A stretch of 38,492 nt of DNA from Methanobacteriota archaeon. GTDB taxonomy: Archaea; Thermoplasmatota; Poseidoniia; Poseidoniales; Thalassarchaeaceae. How positions within the stretch are numbered: position 1 is the stretch's first letter; every line of letters starts with the position of its first letter. The notes under the pieces were generated by a model. The model did not search any database and had not been told where the DNA came from. It was given only the letters and a program-made list of their open reading frames with translations. Made by a program: the position numbers and the translations under genes. Shown here piece by piece: positions 18,286 through 30,696 of the stretch. The stretch spans positions 50,592 to 89,083 of the forward strand of contig PSPX01000009.1 of assembly GCA_004195715.1 (NCBI GenBank), read 5' to 3'.

Positions 18286-18648
18286 TCAGTCAGCGTGCTG
18301 TTCCAAGGTCTCTAGAGCAACTATCTGAAGCGTTTCCTCGTGTGTTGCCTCCAGCACGATGGGACATGCCACCCCTGCTTCGGTTGCATCCTGCCACGTC
18401 TGGGCGCATACGCACCACCTGTCTCCAGCCTTCAGTCCGGGGAAGTTGGACTCTGGTGCAGGAGTGATGAGATCATTTCCCTGCTGCCGTGCAAACTCGA
18501 GAAATTCATCTGTGACTAAACAGCATACCGTGTGCAGTCCCCTGTCACTGCGATTAGTATTACAGCAGCCGTCTCTGAACCAACCTGTGAGGGGTTCAGT
18601 TGAGCAGGGCTGGAGTTTCTCTCCGAGTACATTGAACGAGGGAAACAC
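18286..18648 (-). CDS. DUF2237-family protein
   Basis: 'NVLGEKLQPCSTEPLTGWFRDGCCNTNRSDRGLHTVCCLVTDEFLEFARQQGNDLITPAPESNFPGLKAGDRWCVCAQTW...VVLEATHEE'-type conserved sequence. GTG start at 18648 proposed; the ATG at 18780 lies inside the dus gene. Confidence 0.82.
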   Translation of the reverse strand: MFPSFNVLGEKLQPCSTEPLTGWFRDGCCNTNRSDRGLHTVCCLVTDEFLEFARQQGNDLITPAPESNFPGLKAGDRWCVCAQTWQDATEAGVACPIVLEATHEETLQIVALETLEQHAD

Positions 18649-18685
18649 GTTTCCCGCATCGAACAGGCTCTGATTAACTCGCCTA

Positions 18686-19666
18686 TCAGGCAACCACTGT
18701 ATGAGGCTCAGCAAGAGCCTCCAGATATTCGGCAATCCTACTTCCAAGTTCAGTTTGGTCTTGTATGGAGTGGAGGTCAACTCTCATGGCTGAGGCACCT
18801 GGTAGCCCCTTGGTGAAAGATACCGCGTGCCGCTTGAGGTTCTTGTTCATCTGCGTAGGATATACCTCATCACTCAGTTCGAGATATCGCTCCCAACACC
18901 AGAGTCGGGCCACTGCGAGGTCGTCGGATCCCCATGGAGGATTCTGATCGTGCCAGCCCATATCGCGCTTTATCTCATGGAACACTGTTGGCCTACCTAT
19001 GGCTCCGCGTCCGATCATCAGGCCGGCTGCACCGGTAGCCTCGAGGCATGCTGTGGCGGTGGTCGCGTCAACCACATCGCCATTGGCGATGACTGGTATG
19101 TCAACTGCTTCTACGATATTGCGAATCTGCTGCCAGTCGGCCTCGCCGGAGTACCTCTGGCGCAGTGTGCGGCCGTGCACGCAGATTCGCTCGATGCCCT
19201 CAGCCTCCAGCCGCTGCGCAACCTCCAGAGCCGTGTTGGGCCCACCACCGGTGCCAAGCCTCACCTTGACAGTAATCGGTACCTCGGCTACATCGAGACA
19301 AGCCCTCACCATTCCTACGACCCTGTCAGGATCCCTAAGCAAGGCGGCCCCAGCGTCGTTGCGGCAGATCTTGGGGGCCGGGCAGCCGAAGTTGATGTCG
19401 ATGACGTCGGCCCTGTCCTGCAGCAGCTCGACAGTTTCGACCATCTCTGAGGTTATTCCGCCGAAGATCTGTGGGATGAATGGCTTCTCGCGGGGATCGC
19501 TCTCGACCTTGAGCCATGAGTTCGTGTTGCGCCTAGTCAAACCCGAAGCGGCAGTGAACTCGGTGACAGTAACATCGGCACCGCACTCGCGCGCGAGTAG
19601 CCTGTAGGCAAGATCAGTGACCCCTGCCATGGGGGCGAGGAACAATGGCACGGACTCATTGGACAC
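18686..19666 (-). CDS. dus: tRNA-dihydrouridine synthase
   Basis: FLAPMAGVTDLAYRLLARECGAD, DINFGCPAPKICRNDAGAALLRDPDRV, TVKVRLG, ICVHGRTLRQRYSGEADW, VIANGDV, GLMIGRGAIGRP. Confidence 0.95.
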   Translation of the reverse strand: MSNESVPLFLAPMAGVTDLAYRLLARECGADVTVTEFTAASGLTRRNTNSWLKVESDPREKPFIPQIFGGITSEMVETVELLQDRADVIDINFGCPAPKICRNDAGAALLRDPDRVVGMVRACLDVAEVPITVKVRLGTGGGPNTALEVAQRLEAEGIERICVHGRTLRQRYSGEADWQQIRNIVEAVDIPVIANGDVVDATTATACLEATGAAGLMIGRGAIGRPTVFHEIKRDMGWHDQNPPWGSDDLAVARLWCWERYLELSDEVYPTQMNKNLKRHAVSFTKGLPGASAMRVDLHSIQDQTELGSRIAEYLEALAEPHTVVA

Positions 19667-19707
19667 GAGCGGCGGTTCGGTAACCCCTCTATGAGGCCGT
19701 CGAGGCC

Positions 19708-20322
19708 TCAGAAGGTGGATTCCCAGTCATCGACACTCTGGGAGCGTTCCCAGTCGGCGTCGGATATGGACTTACCAATCTTGAGAATCTCTCGAGCCAG
19801 TAGCCAATAGACAAGAGCTAGTGAGCGTCGTCCCTTGTTGTTGGCAGGCAGAACCAGATCGACGTTGCGCAGCATGTTATTGGCATCACAAATGCCGACT
19901 ACCGGCAGGCCCGAGCTAACAGCCTCCGACAAGGCCTGGGCGTCTGCAGCCGGGTCGGTGACGAGAATCACTTCGGGCTCGATGTAGGTCCGTAGACGTG
20001 GATTGGTCAGCGTACCGGGGATAAATCGCCCGACTATGCGCATCGCACCGATGTTGTCGGCGAACTTGCGAGCTGGGCGCTGGCCGTACTGCCTAGCGCT
20101 CACAACGAGAATCCTCTCAGGGTCGAAGCGAGATAGGAACTTGGCCACTACTCGGATGCGAGAATCGGTCTCGTGGATGTCTATCAGATGCAGCCCGCTT
20201 GAATCCTGACGCAAGGTGTCTAGGAACTTCTTCATGTCCGCGGATTTCTGATTAGTCCCTATGTGCACTGCGTGCGTCTCGTACACATCATGCGGCACGA
20301 GAAGGGCTAGACTCTCATCCAA
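19708..20322 (-). CDS. rps2: 30S ribosomal protein S2 (uS2), archaeal type
   Basis: [83 protein letters not shown]. Confidence 0.96.
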   Translation of the reverse strand: MDESLALLVPHDVYETHAVHIGTNQKSADMKKFLDTLRQDSSGLHLIDIHETDSRIRVVAKFLSRFDPERILVVSARQYGQRPARKFADNIGAMRIVGRFIPGTLTNPRLRTYIEPEVILVTDPAADAQALSEAVSSGLPVVGICDANNMLRNVDLVLPANNKGRRSLALVYWLLAREILKIGKSISDADWERSQSVDDWESTF

Positions 20323-20395
20323 GTTGAATCCTCAGCGTCGCGGCGACCTGCCCTCGACTCATAAGCGCTACGCATCTCACTATAGAGGCCAGAGG

Positions 20396-21016
20396 CTAGT
20401 CCAGTTCAGTCAAGTAGGTGCATTCTCCGCTCTCATGCACCTCGTCAAAGCGCACACACGGGCGGGTGATGGTCAGATAGACGTCGAAATGATCGTGGAA
20501 CGATAACTGCTCTATCGGTGCAGTGATACCGTAGCCACGGGCCTCAACCTCAAAGGTCCACTTGCCCTCTACGAAGGTGCCATTGCCTATGGAGAATCGC
20601 GTCTGCGGGTAGTCGCTACTAGTCTCAATCTCCCAGAACGGGTCTCCGCCGGCCTCCTTGACACCGGGCTCATACAGGCGCACCTCGACATATCGCAACT
20701 CGTTGGTCTGGTTGCCAATGACTTCCTCAATCTGAGACGACCACGGGAATTGTGCACGGAAGTTAATGACAAGCATGGTGACGCTCTCGTCGAACTGAAT
20801 CAGTTCCTCCTTCTCGTACGGGTCAGCCGCTTCCAATCCGGACGAGTAGAAAGTGTGGTCCCATCCAAAGGTCTCCTCCTTCTCGATCGTTAGCGGCAGC
20901 TCCCTCCATGTCTCCATGACCTCTCTCTGGGCAGCCAGTCCGAGGCATCCACTGGTCAGTGCAGATGCAAGCAGGATTGCTATGATGGAAACCGCAGTGC
21001 TGCTACGCTTCATCAT
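20396..21016 (-). CDS. Hypothetical lipoprotein
   Basis: MMKRSSTAVSIIAILLASALTSGCLG: signal peptide with lipobox-like Cys. Confidence 0.65.
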   Translation of the reverse strand: MMKRSSTAVSIIAILLASALTSGCLGLAAQREVMETWRELPLTIEKEETFGWDHTFYSSGLEAADPYEKEELIQFDESVTMLVINFRAQFPWSSQIEEVIGNQTNELRYVEVRLYEPGVKEAGGDPFWEIETSSDYPQTRFSIGNGTFVEGKWTFEVEARGYGITAPIEQLSFHDHFDVYLTITRPCVRFDEVHESGECTYLTELD

Positions 21017-21101
21017 CAATCGGAAACGACAACCTATCTTCAATCCGCTTGTCGTTTGTTGACCCTGCGAGCCTCATATTGGGCCCATGGACGTCTGCCG
21101 G

Positions 21102-21797
21102 TCACTCTTCTTCGGAGACCGCGCGGGGCTCGTGAACTTCCCTGAACACCACTACACCGACCCCAAGGTGGTCCCTCAGAGTACGTACGAGGCTGAACTT
21201 GGCAAAGGTCCAGTTCTGGTCATAGGCGATGGCCTCAGGAGTGGTGACGGTTAAGTCGTCACCTTCGAAGTCGACTTCGAAGTCGTCGCGGCCAGTGTTC
21301 ATGTTGAGCAATGTCTCGACTTTCTCGGTGCGGTCCTCGACTACCTTCGTGATTCGGTAGTCGTAGCGAAGGGTTACGCCAGCCAGCGGGTGGTTGTAGT
21401 CTATCCTCGCGCGCCCGGCGCTGAGGAATTGAAGGATACCTGTGCGACCGCCAATTTCGACCTGTGCGCCGATGCCGAGCATCTCAGGGTCTTTCACGCT
21501 GCGCAACAGGACGTTCTGGCCGATGGTCTCGACGAGGCTCGCATCACGCTCGCCGTAAGCGTCTGCGGCCTCGATGTCGAGGTTGTAGTCTGTCTCAGCC
21601 TCAGCCTCGGACAGATGGGCCTCGAATCCGGGAATCAATCGGCCGTCACCGATCACGGTAACCATGGGGGAGTAAGTTCGGGCCTCATCGTGGACGTCGT
21701 GCTCCTTGGCAGCCTCCTCGCGAGTCGTCTCGATGAGCTTCTCTGTCTCCGCATTAAAGAGATCGTAATCGATGTGAACTATCGTTCCGTCGTCCAT
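21102..21797 (-). CDS. FKBP-type peptidyl-prolyl cis-trans isomerase (SlyD/FKBP26-like)
   Basis: VTVIGDGRLIPGFEAHLSEAEAETDYNLDIEAADAYGERDASLVETI, DYNHPLAGVTLRYDYRITKV. Confidence 0.92.
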   Translation of the reverse strand: MDDGTIVHIDYDLFNAETEKLIETTREEAAKEHDVHDEARTYSPMVTVIGDGRLIPGFEAHLSEAEAETDYNLDIEAADAYGERDASLVETIGQNVLLRSVKDPEMLGIGAQVEIGGRTGILQFLSAGRARIDYNHPLAGVTLRYDYRITKVVEDRTEKVETLLNMNTGRDDFEVDFEGDDLTVTTPEAIAYDQNWTFAKFSLVRTLRDHLGVGVVVFREVHEPRAVSEEE

Positions 21798-21851
21798 TGG
21801 TAGGCCTCCTAGGCGACCCGCCGACCGGCTCCCCCTTTTTCATACAAACGG

Positions 21852-21868
21852 TATCACCGAAGGTGATA
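21852..21868. other. Intergenic stem-loop between ccmF and FKBP genes
   Basis: Perfect 7-bp inverted repeat TATCACC-GAA-GGTGATA. Confidence 0.4.
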
Positions 21869-21880
21869 TTTCTCTCGCTT

Positions 21881-24217
21881 CTAGTGCTCTGTAGAGCGGT
21901 CACTGGAGGCAAGGGCCAGAGCCCCTCCAAGCATCACTAGGACCCACCCTGCCCAGACCAGGTGGCTTCCTCTCAGACTGTGTACGGTGACCCTGACGGT
22001 CTCGACGTCATCGGTCCCACCAAGAATCATGGAACTCAGCAGGTCGTTGGACTGGAAGATATCCAGAATCACGATAGTGTCGCCTGTCAGGCCGGTCATC
22101 CTGTCGACCTCCGAACGCGAGTTGACTGCTCCGCTTGGCGAGTCAAACCGCAGCATCCCTGGTCTCAAAGTGTCAATGAGATTACCGTCTCGCCTTACTT
22201 CGATTAACACTCCAATGAAGCCGTCGCCGACGGCAAAGTCGTAGGCCTCGTCTTCTGCGGATATCAATTCAGTACCAACGAACACCAGCTCGTAGCCGTC
22301 ATGCTCGACCGGCTGGTCCCGCTCCAGAGTGACTAGGTGAGAGGGGTCCGAGCGGTCAACAAGGGTAGTGGTCAGGACGTGTCCTACCAACAGCAGGAGG
22401 ATGCCCAGGTGTGCTAGGTGCGAGGCCAGCAGCCTCGTGCGGGCGGCGTTGCGATTGCCTAGGCCGCCCTCTCTGAGCTTAGGCAGAGTGGTACTCGCGG
22501 TGCGCCATGCCTGCTGTGCGGTCGAGGGCAGGGCGAAGACCAACCAAGTCAACAAGAACAGAGCAACTGCGCCTCTGGTAATGCCATTTGTGAATATTAA
22601 ATCGGGATCTCCGGGGAGTGAGAACTGGTCAGCGGCGCTCGCGAGGGCGATGGAGGCCAGTAGCACTACACTAACCATTGAGGTGCCCGCCTCAGATGTA
22701 ATCGAGCGCCCCCAAGCATACAGTGTCAGACCGACGGCGAGAAGCCCGATGAGGGGGGCGCCATAGAACTCGTGGGCTTGAAGGCTGGAGCCGTCTATCT
22801 CTATGGTCAGCAGCAGCCATGTCAGGAGCAGGAAGGCCGTGCCACCATACCACGGTACCATCCTAGCGGCACGGGTCCTTGCCGAGACGTCGAAAATAGG
22901 TAGCAGTGCTCCCTCGAACTCACCTTCATCCTCAGGAGATAGCAGCCACGGGACGAGGAACGGGACCAACCCGGCGACCGCCTGCTGGATCTCGGAAATC
23001 CAGAGCCAACTGGAGAATAGCATCAGAAGGACGCCCATCGCAATCCAGTGCATCGGAGGATGCTTGGAGTCGCCGTGCACGATTAGTAGCATCAGGACGA
23101 GGCCGACTGCGAAGACCGCAGTAGATCCAATCCAGTATGCGGCAGCGCAGAAGAATAGTAGCAGGGCTGCGGCGAGCTGCGGTCTAGCTGCCAGCATGGT
23201 AGTTCCACCCGAGGCAACTACTGCGAGGTGCTGCTGCTGTCGCAGGTGCGCGTACGCGAAGTAGAATAGAACCAGTATTATCGCCAAGTAGGAGGTTATC
23301 TCCATTCCTATCGGACTAAGATCGGCTATGTCGAGAACGCGTAGATAGGGGTCGTCGGCTAGCGTGCCCTCGCCGTCCGCCACGAAGGCATGGACCGAGG
23401 CCCAGACGCCATTTGCTCGCGTTACTAGGGTGGCGTGGAAGGCAAGCGCTCCGGCGATCAGTCCGACGGCGGGCGCAGCCGAGACCGCGCTGGAGCCGGG
23501 TTTAGCTCGGACATGCACTACGAGAAGTAGTGCGAGCCACGGCAGAATCGAGCCGGTCTCGACAGGATCCCAAGCCCAGTATCCTCCCCAGTCGAGCACC
23601 GTGTATGCCCACAGACCACCGAGCCCGATGCCGATGCTCCCGAGCACGAAGCCGGCGCGGGCCCAGTGTAGTTGGGCGGCGTGGACCGATTCGGCCGTAT
23701 CACGCCTAATTACTCCGGCTAAGGCTACGCTGGCAGTAGCCAGACACAAAGCGTAGTACGAGAATACAATTGGTGGATGTATGACCATCAGATCGGTCTG
23801 GAGTAGTGGGTGTAGTTCGCCTTGTCCACCTGTGGCCGCAGCGAACGGGTCGAGCAGCCATGAAAGGACCACTAGCGCGGCTACCCAGCCGTGCATGATT
23901 CTAACTTCAAGCGGCGCTGACTCGTCATCTCTGGCCATGAACCAGGTCACTACCGCCAATATGGCAGCCCAGAGGAGAAGGGGTCCTGCCCGGCCACCCC
24001 AAACGGATGAGATTCGATATAGCAGAGGTAGTTCGTCACCGCCGTAGCGAGAGACGAGGTCGAGTGAGGAGGCGTCGAGTACGAAAGCTCCGACCAACAG
24101 TGCGAACGGGGAGATCTGTGCTGCCATCGTGACATTGCGAACGATTGGGTCGCCTGCCTTCTCAGGTCGCGCAATCTGATGCAGGCTGGTCAGCAGTGCG
24201 AGTGCGAGTAGCGCCAA
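21881..24217 (-). CDS. ccmF: Cytochrome c maturation protein CcmF-like heme lyase subunit
   Basis: Many TM segments; 'VWGGRAGPLLLW', 'MVIHPPIVFSYYALCLATASVALAGV', WWD-type motif 'WGGYWAWDPVETGSILPWLALLLVVH'. The true start may be an upstream alternative codon. Confidence 0.88.
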   Translation of the reverse strand: MALLALALLTSLHQIARPEKAGDPIVRNVTMAAQISPFALLVGAFVLDASSLDLVSRYGGDELPLLYRISSVWGGRAGPLLLWAAILAVVTWFMARDDESAPLEVRIMHGWVAALVVLSWLLDPFAAATGGQGELHPLLQTDLMVIHPPIVFSYYALCLATASVALAGVIRRDTAESVHAAQLHWARAGFVLGSIGIGLGGLWAYTVLDWGGYWAWDPVETGSILPWLALLLVVHVRAKPGSSAVSAAPAVGLIAGALAFHATLVTRANGVWASVHAFVADGEGTLADDPYLRVLDIADLSPIGMEITSYLAIILVLFYFAYAHLRQQQHLAVVASGGTTMLAARPQLAAALLLFFCAAAYWIGSTAVFAVGLVLMLLIVHGDSKHPPMHWIAMGVLLMLFSSWLWISEIQQAVAGLVPFLVPWLLSPEDEGEFEGALLPIFDVSARTRAARMVPWYGGTAFLLLTWLLLTIEIDGSSLQAHEFYGAPLIGLLAVGLTLYAWGRSITSEAGTSMVSVVLLASIALASAADQFSLPGDPDLIFTNGITRGAVALFLLTWLVFALPSTAQQAWRTASTTLPKLREGGLGNRNAARTRLLASHLAHLGILLLLVGHVLTTTLVDRSDPSHLVTLERDQPVEHDGYELVFVGTELISAEDEAYDFAVGDGFIGVLIEVRRDGNLIDTLRPGMLRFDSPSGAVNSRSEVDRMTGLTGDTIVILDIFQSNDLLSSMILGGTDDVETVRVTVHSLRGSHLVWAGWVLVMLGGALALASSDRSTEH

Positions 24218-24239
24218 CCCAAATCCGGGGAGTACGGAA

Positions 24240-25487
24240 TCACCACCCGTAGTACCTAGCTCTACTATAGCCGAATGCCAGCATTGCAGGTACGATTTTC
24301 TTGAAATATAGCCCGGGGCGGCGGAACAGCAACCTCAGTCCTACCATCGCCTTCCCACTAACTCCCATATCCCCCATCTCGTCGGGGAAGCAACGAGCCA
24401 TTGCCGACATTTCATCGTCTGACAGATCGAACAGCGCGTTCTTGCCACGCAGTATCTTGTCGTACGGGGGGAACTCGTCCTTCCACAGCCTCGAATACAC
24501 GGATAGCCGCTGGGCGCTGAGGTCACCCTCAGCGATAGCCGCGGCGGCTGTGTCAGCGGCGTAGACCGCTGACTTCAGTGCTAGGTGTGAACCGCCTTCG
24601 AAAAGCGGTGAGGTAAAGCCGGCGGCGTCACCGATCAGCATCAATCCATCATAGTGGGTGTTATCGAAGGGCCCGGAGATTGGGATGGTCCCTCCAAAAG
24701 CAGGGTTGCCCTTCTCCTTCCAAGACGGAGGAACCTGCTTGAGTTCCTTGAAGTGAGTGATATTGATGAACTCGTCGAGCGCCTTCTTGGTCCGGGGTCT
24801 GTCCTCGGTGACCAACCCTACGTTGGCGCGACCATCGCATTTGGGAATCATCCACAGGTAGCCTTTCTCGGCGTACTTTGGCCAGATGTAGAAGTCAAGG
24901 TAGCCGTCTGTCGGCACCTCAAGCATCTCGTACTGCATACCAGCCACGACCTTGCCCATCTCATTGAGCGGTTTCTCGTCTGTGAGCCTTACTATCTTCG
25001 AACAGACGGCGGCGACCCCAGAGGCATCGATTACGACTTTGGCCCGAATCGGGAACTCGCCTCCCTTGCCGTCGCACAGCCAGCCTGCGAAGCGACCGTT
25101 CTCCTCCACCTTCTCCATCGAGGTTAGTTTGTGGTTGAGGTGTATGCTGGCTCCGGCTTCGGTGGCCTCGTCTGCTATCCACCTCTCAAACAGGTGCTTC
25201 TCGAGGACGTATCCCTCCTCCGTCAGGCACTTCTCGGTGCCATCTGGGAATATTACCCTGATTCCATGCACTCTGAGACTAATGACGTGTTCTGGCAATT
25301 CTAGATTGAGGTTATTACAAGCGATCTCAGAGATACACTCTCCGCAGTGAACCGGGGTTCCTATTGCCGGGTGATCCTCGATTATCATCGTCGAGAGTCC
25401 TTTGCGAGCGCACTGCAGTGCGGCGTTTCCGCCGCCAGGGCCAGCTCCGACAACTAGGACATCACAGGTGCTCACGGCATCGCCCAT
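24240..25487 (-). CDS. Geranylgeranyl reductase family FAD-dependent oxidoreductase
   Basis: VLVVGAGPGGGNAALQCARKGLSTMIIEDHPAIGTPVHCGECIS...GLMLIGDAAGFTSPLFEGGSHLALKSAVYAA. Confidence 0.92.
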   Translation of the reverse strand: MGDAVSTCDVLVVGAGPGGGNAALQCARKGLSTMIIEDHPAIGTPVHCGECISEIACNNLNLELPEHVISLRVHGIRVIFPDGTEKCLTEEGYVLEKHLFERWIADEATEAGASIHLNHKLTSMEKVEENGRFAGWLCDGKGGEFPIRAKVVIDASGVAAVCSKIVRLTDEKPLNEMGKVVAGMQYEMLEVPTDGYLDFYIWPKYAEKGYLWMIPKCDGRANVGLVTEDRPRTKKALDEFINITHFKELKQVPPSWKEKGNPAFGGTIPISGPFDNTHYDGLMLIGDAAGFTSPLFEGGSHLALKSAVYAADTAAAAIAEGDLSAQRLSVYSRLWKDEFPPYDKILRGKNALFDLSDDEMSAMARCFPDEMGDMGVSGKAMVGLRLLFRRPGLYFKKIVPAMLAFGYSRARYYGW

Positions 25488-25582
25488 GGTACCATCGGAA
25501 GGTCCGATATCAAAGAAACCGTCGGTCGCGCCATCTACGATGGCGGGCGAACCTTCTCATTCTGTGAACGCTCCGCCGACTC

Positions 25583-27454
25583 ATGGTCTGGAGGAAACTC
25601 TCCCGATACGTCAGGTCCCTAGAGGAGTCTGGCGATATGCTGCGTATCCCCGATCCGGTGGATGTAGAACTGGAGGCGGGCTGCTTCGCTGACCGACTCG
25701 TGAAGCGAGGAGGTCCTGCAATAAAATTCGAGCAGCCTCGCTTGCCAGACGGCAGCATCAGCAAGTTTCCACTGCTGATGAACCTGTATGGAACGAGGGA
25801 ACGGACCTGCAGGGCGCTCGGTGTTGAAGAACCGAAGCAGGTCGGTGAAGGCATGGTCGCCCTGATGAAACCCGACATCGGCGGCATACTCAAGGCGCCA
25901 TGGACAGGGATAGGCCTTGCTAGGCAAGGCATGGCGATGGCGCCACGCAAAGTCTCGAGAGGGGCCTGTCAGCAGGTAGTCATGGAGGAACCCGACGTCA
26001 CTAGGCTACCTATACCGAGAACTTGGCCGGAAGACGCTGGACCTTTCATGACGCTTCCGCTGGTCGTCACCGCTGATCCTGAGACTGGCGTGCACAACAT
26101 GGGCATGTATCGCAGCCAGGTGTTCGGCCCCACCGAAGTGGGTCTGCACTGGCAGACCCACAAGCACGGCGCCGACCACGCTGACGCGTCCACGAACAGA
26201 ATGCCAGTGGCGATATGTCTGGGTGGTCCGCCCGAGTTGACCTTTAGCGCCATCTCCCCGTTGCCGGACAACTTAACCGAGTATGAATTCGCAGGACTAC
26301 TCGCCAGAAAGAGACTTTCGATAGTCAAGTGCGAGACCAGCGATCTCTGGGTGCCGGCCGAGTGTGATGTGGTCATCGAGGGTTACACTGTACCCGGTGA
26401 GACCAGACTTGAGGGGCCTTTTGGTGACCACTTCGGCTACTACTCGCTGCCCGAGCCTTACCCGGTAATGCACGTCACACGAATCACCCATCGCAGGGAT
26501 GCGATGATTCCCATGACCATCGTGGGGCTGCCTCCGATGGAGGATGGTTACCTTGGCGAGGCCGTCGGCGATGCCTTTCTGCCTGTGCTGAAATTCCAGC
26601 AACGTGATCTCGTCGATCTGTTCCTACCACTTGAGACCGGTTTCCACAACCTCGCCATCGTGGCTTCCAAACAGCGCTACCCGAGGCAAGCGCGCAAGAC
26701 GGCGCTGGGCCTGTTGGGTGTGGGGCAGTTGATGTTCCAGAAGGTCGTGATTGCCGTAGATGAGGGTCATCCGGTCAAAGACCTCGACGCTCTTCTCGAT
26801 GCCCTCGACTACCGTGTCCACATCCCCGAGGATCTTATCTTCCTGAGGGGGATGGTCGCTGACACACTAGCTCACACTGCGCCGTGGGACAACATCCATG
26901 ACAAGCTGATTATCGATGCCACTACGACTCCGGAGGGAGATCCGCACTCCGAGCTCCCCGAGCAGCTGGGTTGTTCCGACTCGCTAGAGATTTCTGCCTC
27001 AGCGGTGAAGGGGGTTGTCCAAGCTAGGATGTTACGCTCGTCTATGCTTGTGGTTACCACGAACATCGAAGGGAACCCGAAGCCCGAGAGCAGCATGGAA
27101 GAGCCCAGTGAAGATGGTGCTGCGAGGCAGCGTGAGGTCATCCGTGGAATCAGCGAAGCGATTTGGTCGCTCGAGGCCGCACGGAATCTGCGCTGGCTTT
27201 TCATCACTGACGACGACGCCTACTTGGCCAGTGGCGACTGGCGGCGTCGCCTGCTGTGGCAGCTTTTCTGCCGCTTCGACGTCGGACGTGACCTACACTT
27301 CGATGATTCAGGTGGCCGAATAGCTTGGGACGCCACCGCTCCAATCCCTTCGAACAAGGGTCCGCTGCCGGTCCGGCGCTGGCCCGGCGTCACACTACAC
27401 GACCCCGAGGTCGCCGAGAGAGTCGATTCGTGGCTGGCCGAGGGGGGCTACTGA
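25583..27454 (+). CDS. ubiD: UbiD-family decarboxylase
   Basis: PRTWPEDAGPFMTLPLVVTADPETGVHNMGMYRSQVFGPTEVGLHWQTHKHGADH; ETRLEGPFGDHFGYYSLPEPYPVMHVTRITHRRDAMIPMTIVGLPPMED. Confidence 0.94.
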   Translation: MVWRKLSRYVRSLEESGDMLRIPDPVDVELEAGCFADRLVKRGGPAIKFEQPRLPDGSISKFPLLMNLYGTRERTCRALGVEEPKQVGEGMVALMKPDIGGILKAPWTGIGLARQGMAMAPRKVSRGACQQVVMEEPDVTRLPIPRTWPEDAGPFMTLPLVVTADPETGVHNMGMYRSQVFGPTEVGLHWQTHKHGADHADASTNRMPVAICLGGPPELTFSAISPLPDNLTEYEFAGLLARKRLSIVKCETSDLWVPAECDVVIEGYTVPGETRLEGPFGDHFGYYSLPEPYPVMHVTRITHRRDAMIPMTIVGLPPMEDGYLGEAVGDAFLPVLKFQQRDLVDLFLPLETGFHNLAIVASKQRYPRQARKTALGLLGVGQLMFQKVVIAVDEGHPVKDLDALLDALDYRVHIPEDLIFLRGMVADTLAHTAPWDNIHDKLIIDATTTPEGDPHSELPEQLGCSDSLEISASAVKGVVQARMLRSSMLVVTTNIEGNPKPESSMEEPSEDGAARQREVIRGISEAIWSLEAARNLRWLFITDDDAYLASGDWRRRLLWQLFCRFDVGRDLHFDDSGGRIAWDATAPIPSNKGPLPVRRWPGVTLHDPEVAERVDSWLAEGGY

Positions 27455-28410
27455 TGGGATTCAGAGAAGTCCTTGAATTCGTCAAGGTCGAGCACACACT
27501 GTTCTCACTTCCATTCGTGTTGATTGGTTTCGTGATCGCCGACAAGCAGTTTGAATCAGAGAGCATGGATTTGGTCTGGATTATCATCGCAGGTATCGGT
27601 GCTAGAGGACTTGCGATGGCTCTCAACAGAATTGTTGATCGAGACATAGATGCTGAAAACCCGCGTACTGCGGCGAGGCATCTGCCTTCTGGAACAATGT
27701 CGATGCAGGGTGCATGGATGCTGACTGCAACTTTCCTAGGAATACTTCTGTTTGCTGCATGGAGATTGAACGATGTTGCTCTTAAGATGGCATGGCTACC
27801 TGTCCTAGCATTCGTGATATACCCGTTTACGAAGAGAATATCGTGGATATGTCACTTCTGGATTGGATTTTGCCTAGCCCTCGCTCCAGCAGGCGCATGG
27901 GTCGCCATCGCAGCGGATACGCACGGCTGGGCGGCTATCACCGGAATGCTGGATGGGCGTACGGATTTCCTGTGGTATCCGGAGATATTCTTCATCTCCT
28001 TGGGAGTAGCGCTTTGGATTACAGCATTCGACATCAACTACGCATCGATGGACCAAGATACGGATCGTAGACAAGGGATACATTCGTTCCCTGCAAGGTA
28101 TGGTCTTGAGTCAACTAGGAAATTGAGTGTGGCTTTGACCATTGGCTGGCTAGTGTGCTTCCTGCTAACAGGAATGCACGACTTCACGGACCAACGGTCC
28201 TTGCGTTACACGCTCTGGGTTCCTTCTGTGGTGCTAATGGCGCTGATTAACATCATCGTGATGACAAAAGGAGCCGTGGCTGCTGCTGCATCTGAAGAGG
28301 CAATGGGGAGGTTTCAGAGGACTCTCTTCCGTGCCTCGATGCTGACAGGATGGGTGTTGCTAGTTAGTCTCACGTTCGTAGAGTATTACGACGATGGAAT
28401 GATAGATTGA
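27454..28410 (+). CDS. ubiA: UbiA-family prenyltransferase
   Basis: Starts MGFREVLEFVKVEHTLFSLPF in a TGATG overlap with ubiD stop; ALNRIVDRDIDAENPRTAARHLPSG and DINYASMDQDTDRRQGIHSFPARYG Asp-rich motifs. Confidence 0.93.
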   Translation: MGFREVLEFVKVEHTLFSLPFVLIGFVIADKQFESESMDLVWIIIAGIGARGLAMALNRIVDRDIDAENPRTAARHLPSGTMSMQGAWMLTATFLGILLFAAWRLNDVALKMAWLPVLAFVIYPFTKRISWICHFWIGFCLALAPAGAWVAIAADTHGWAAITGMLDGRTDFLWYPEIFFISLGVALWITAFDINYASMDQDTDRRQGIHSFPARYGLESTRKLSVALTIGWLVCFLLTGMHDFTDQRSLRYTLWVPSVVLMALINIIVMTKGAVAAAASEEAMGRFQRTLFRASMLTGWVLLVSLTFVEYYDDGMID

Positions 28411-28419
28411 GGTCTTACG

Positions 28420-30682
<2,263 letters not shown>

Positions 30683-30696
<14 letters not shown>

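Noticed and set aside
18649-18780. N-terminal extension of the DUF2237 protein
   Set aside because: It runs into dus, and DUF2237 similarity begins near NVLGEKLQPC.
18827-19607. 200+ aa plus-strand ORFs opposite dus
   Set aside because: Shadow ORFs of a well-supported dus CDS.
25510-25950. Antisense ORFs overlapping the ubiD 5' region
   Set aside because: The sense frame carries UbiD sequence; the antisense frames lack any motif.
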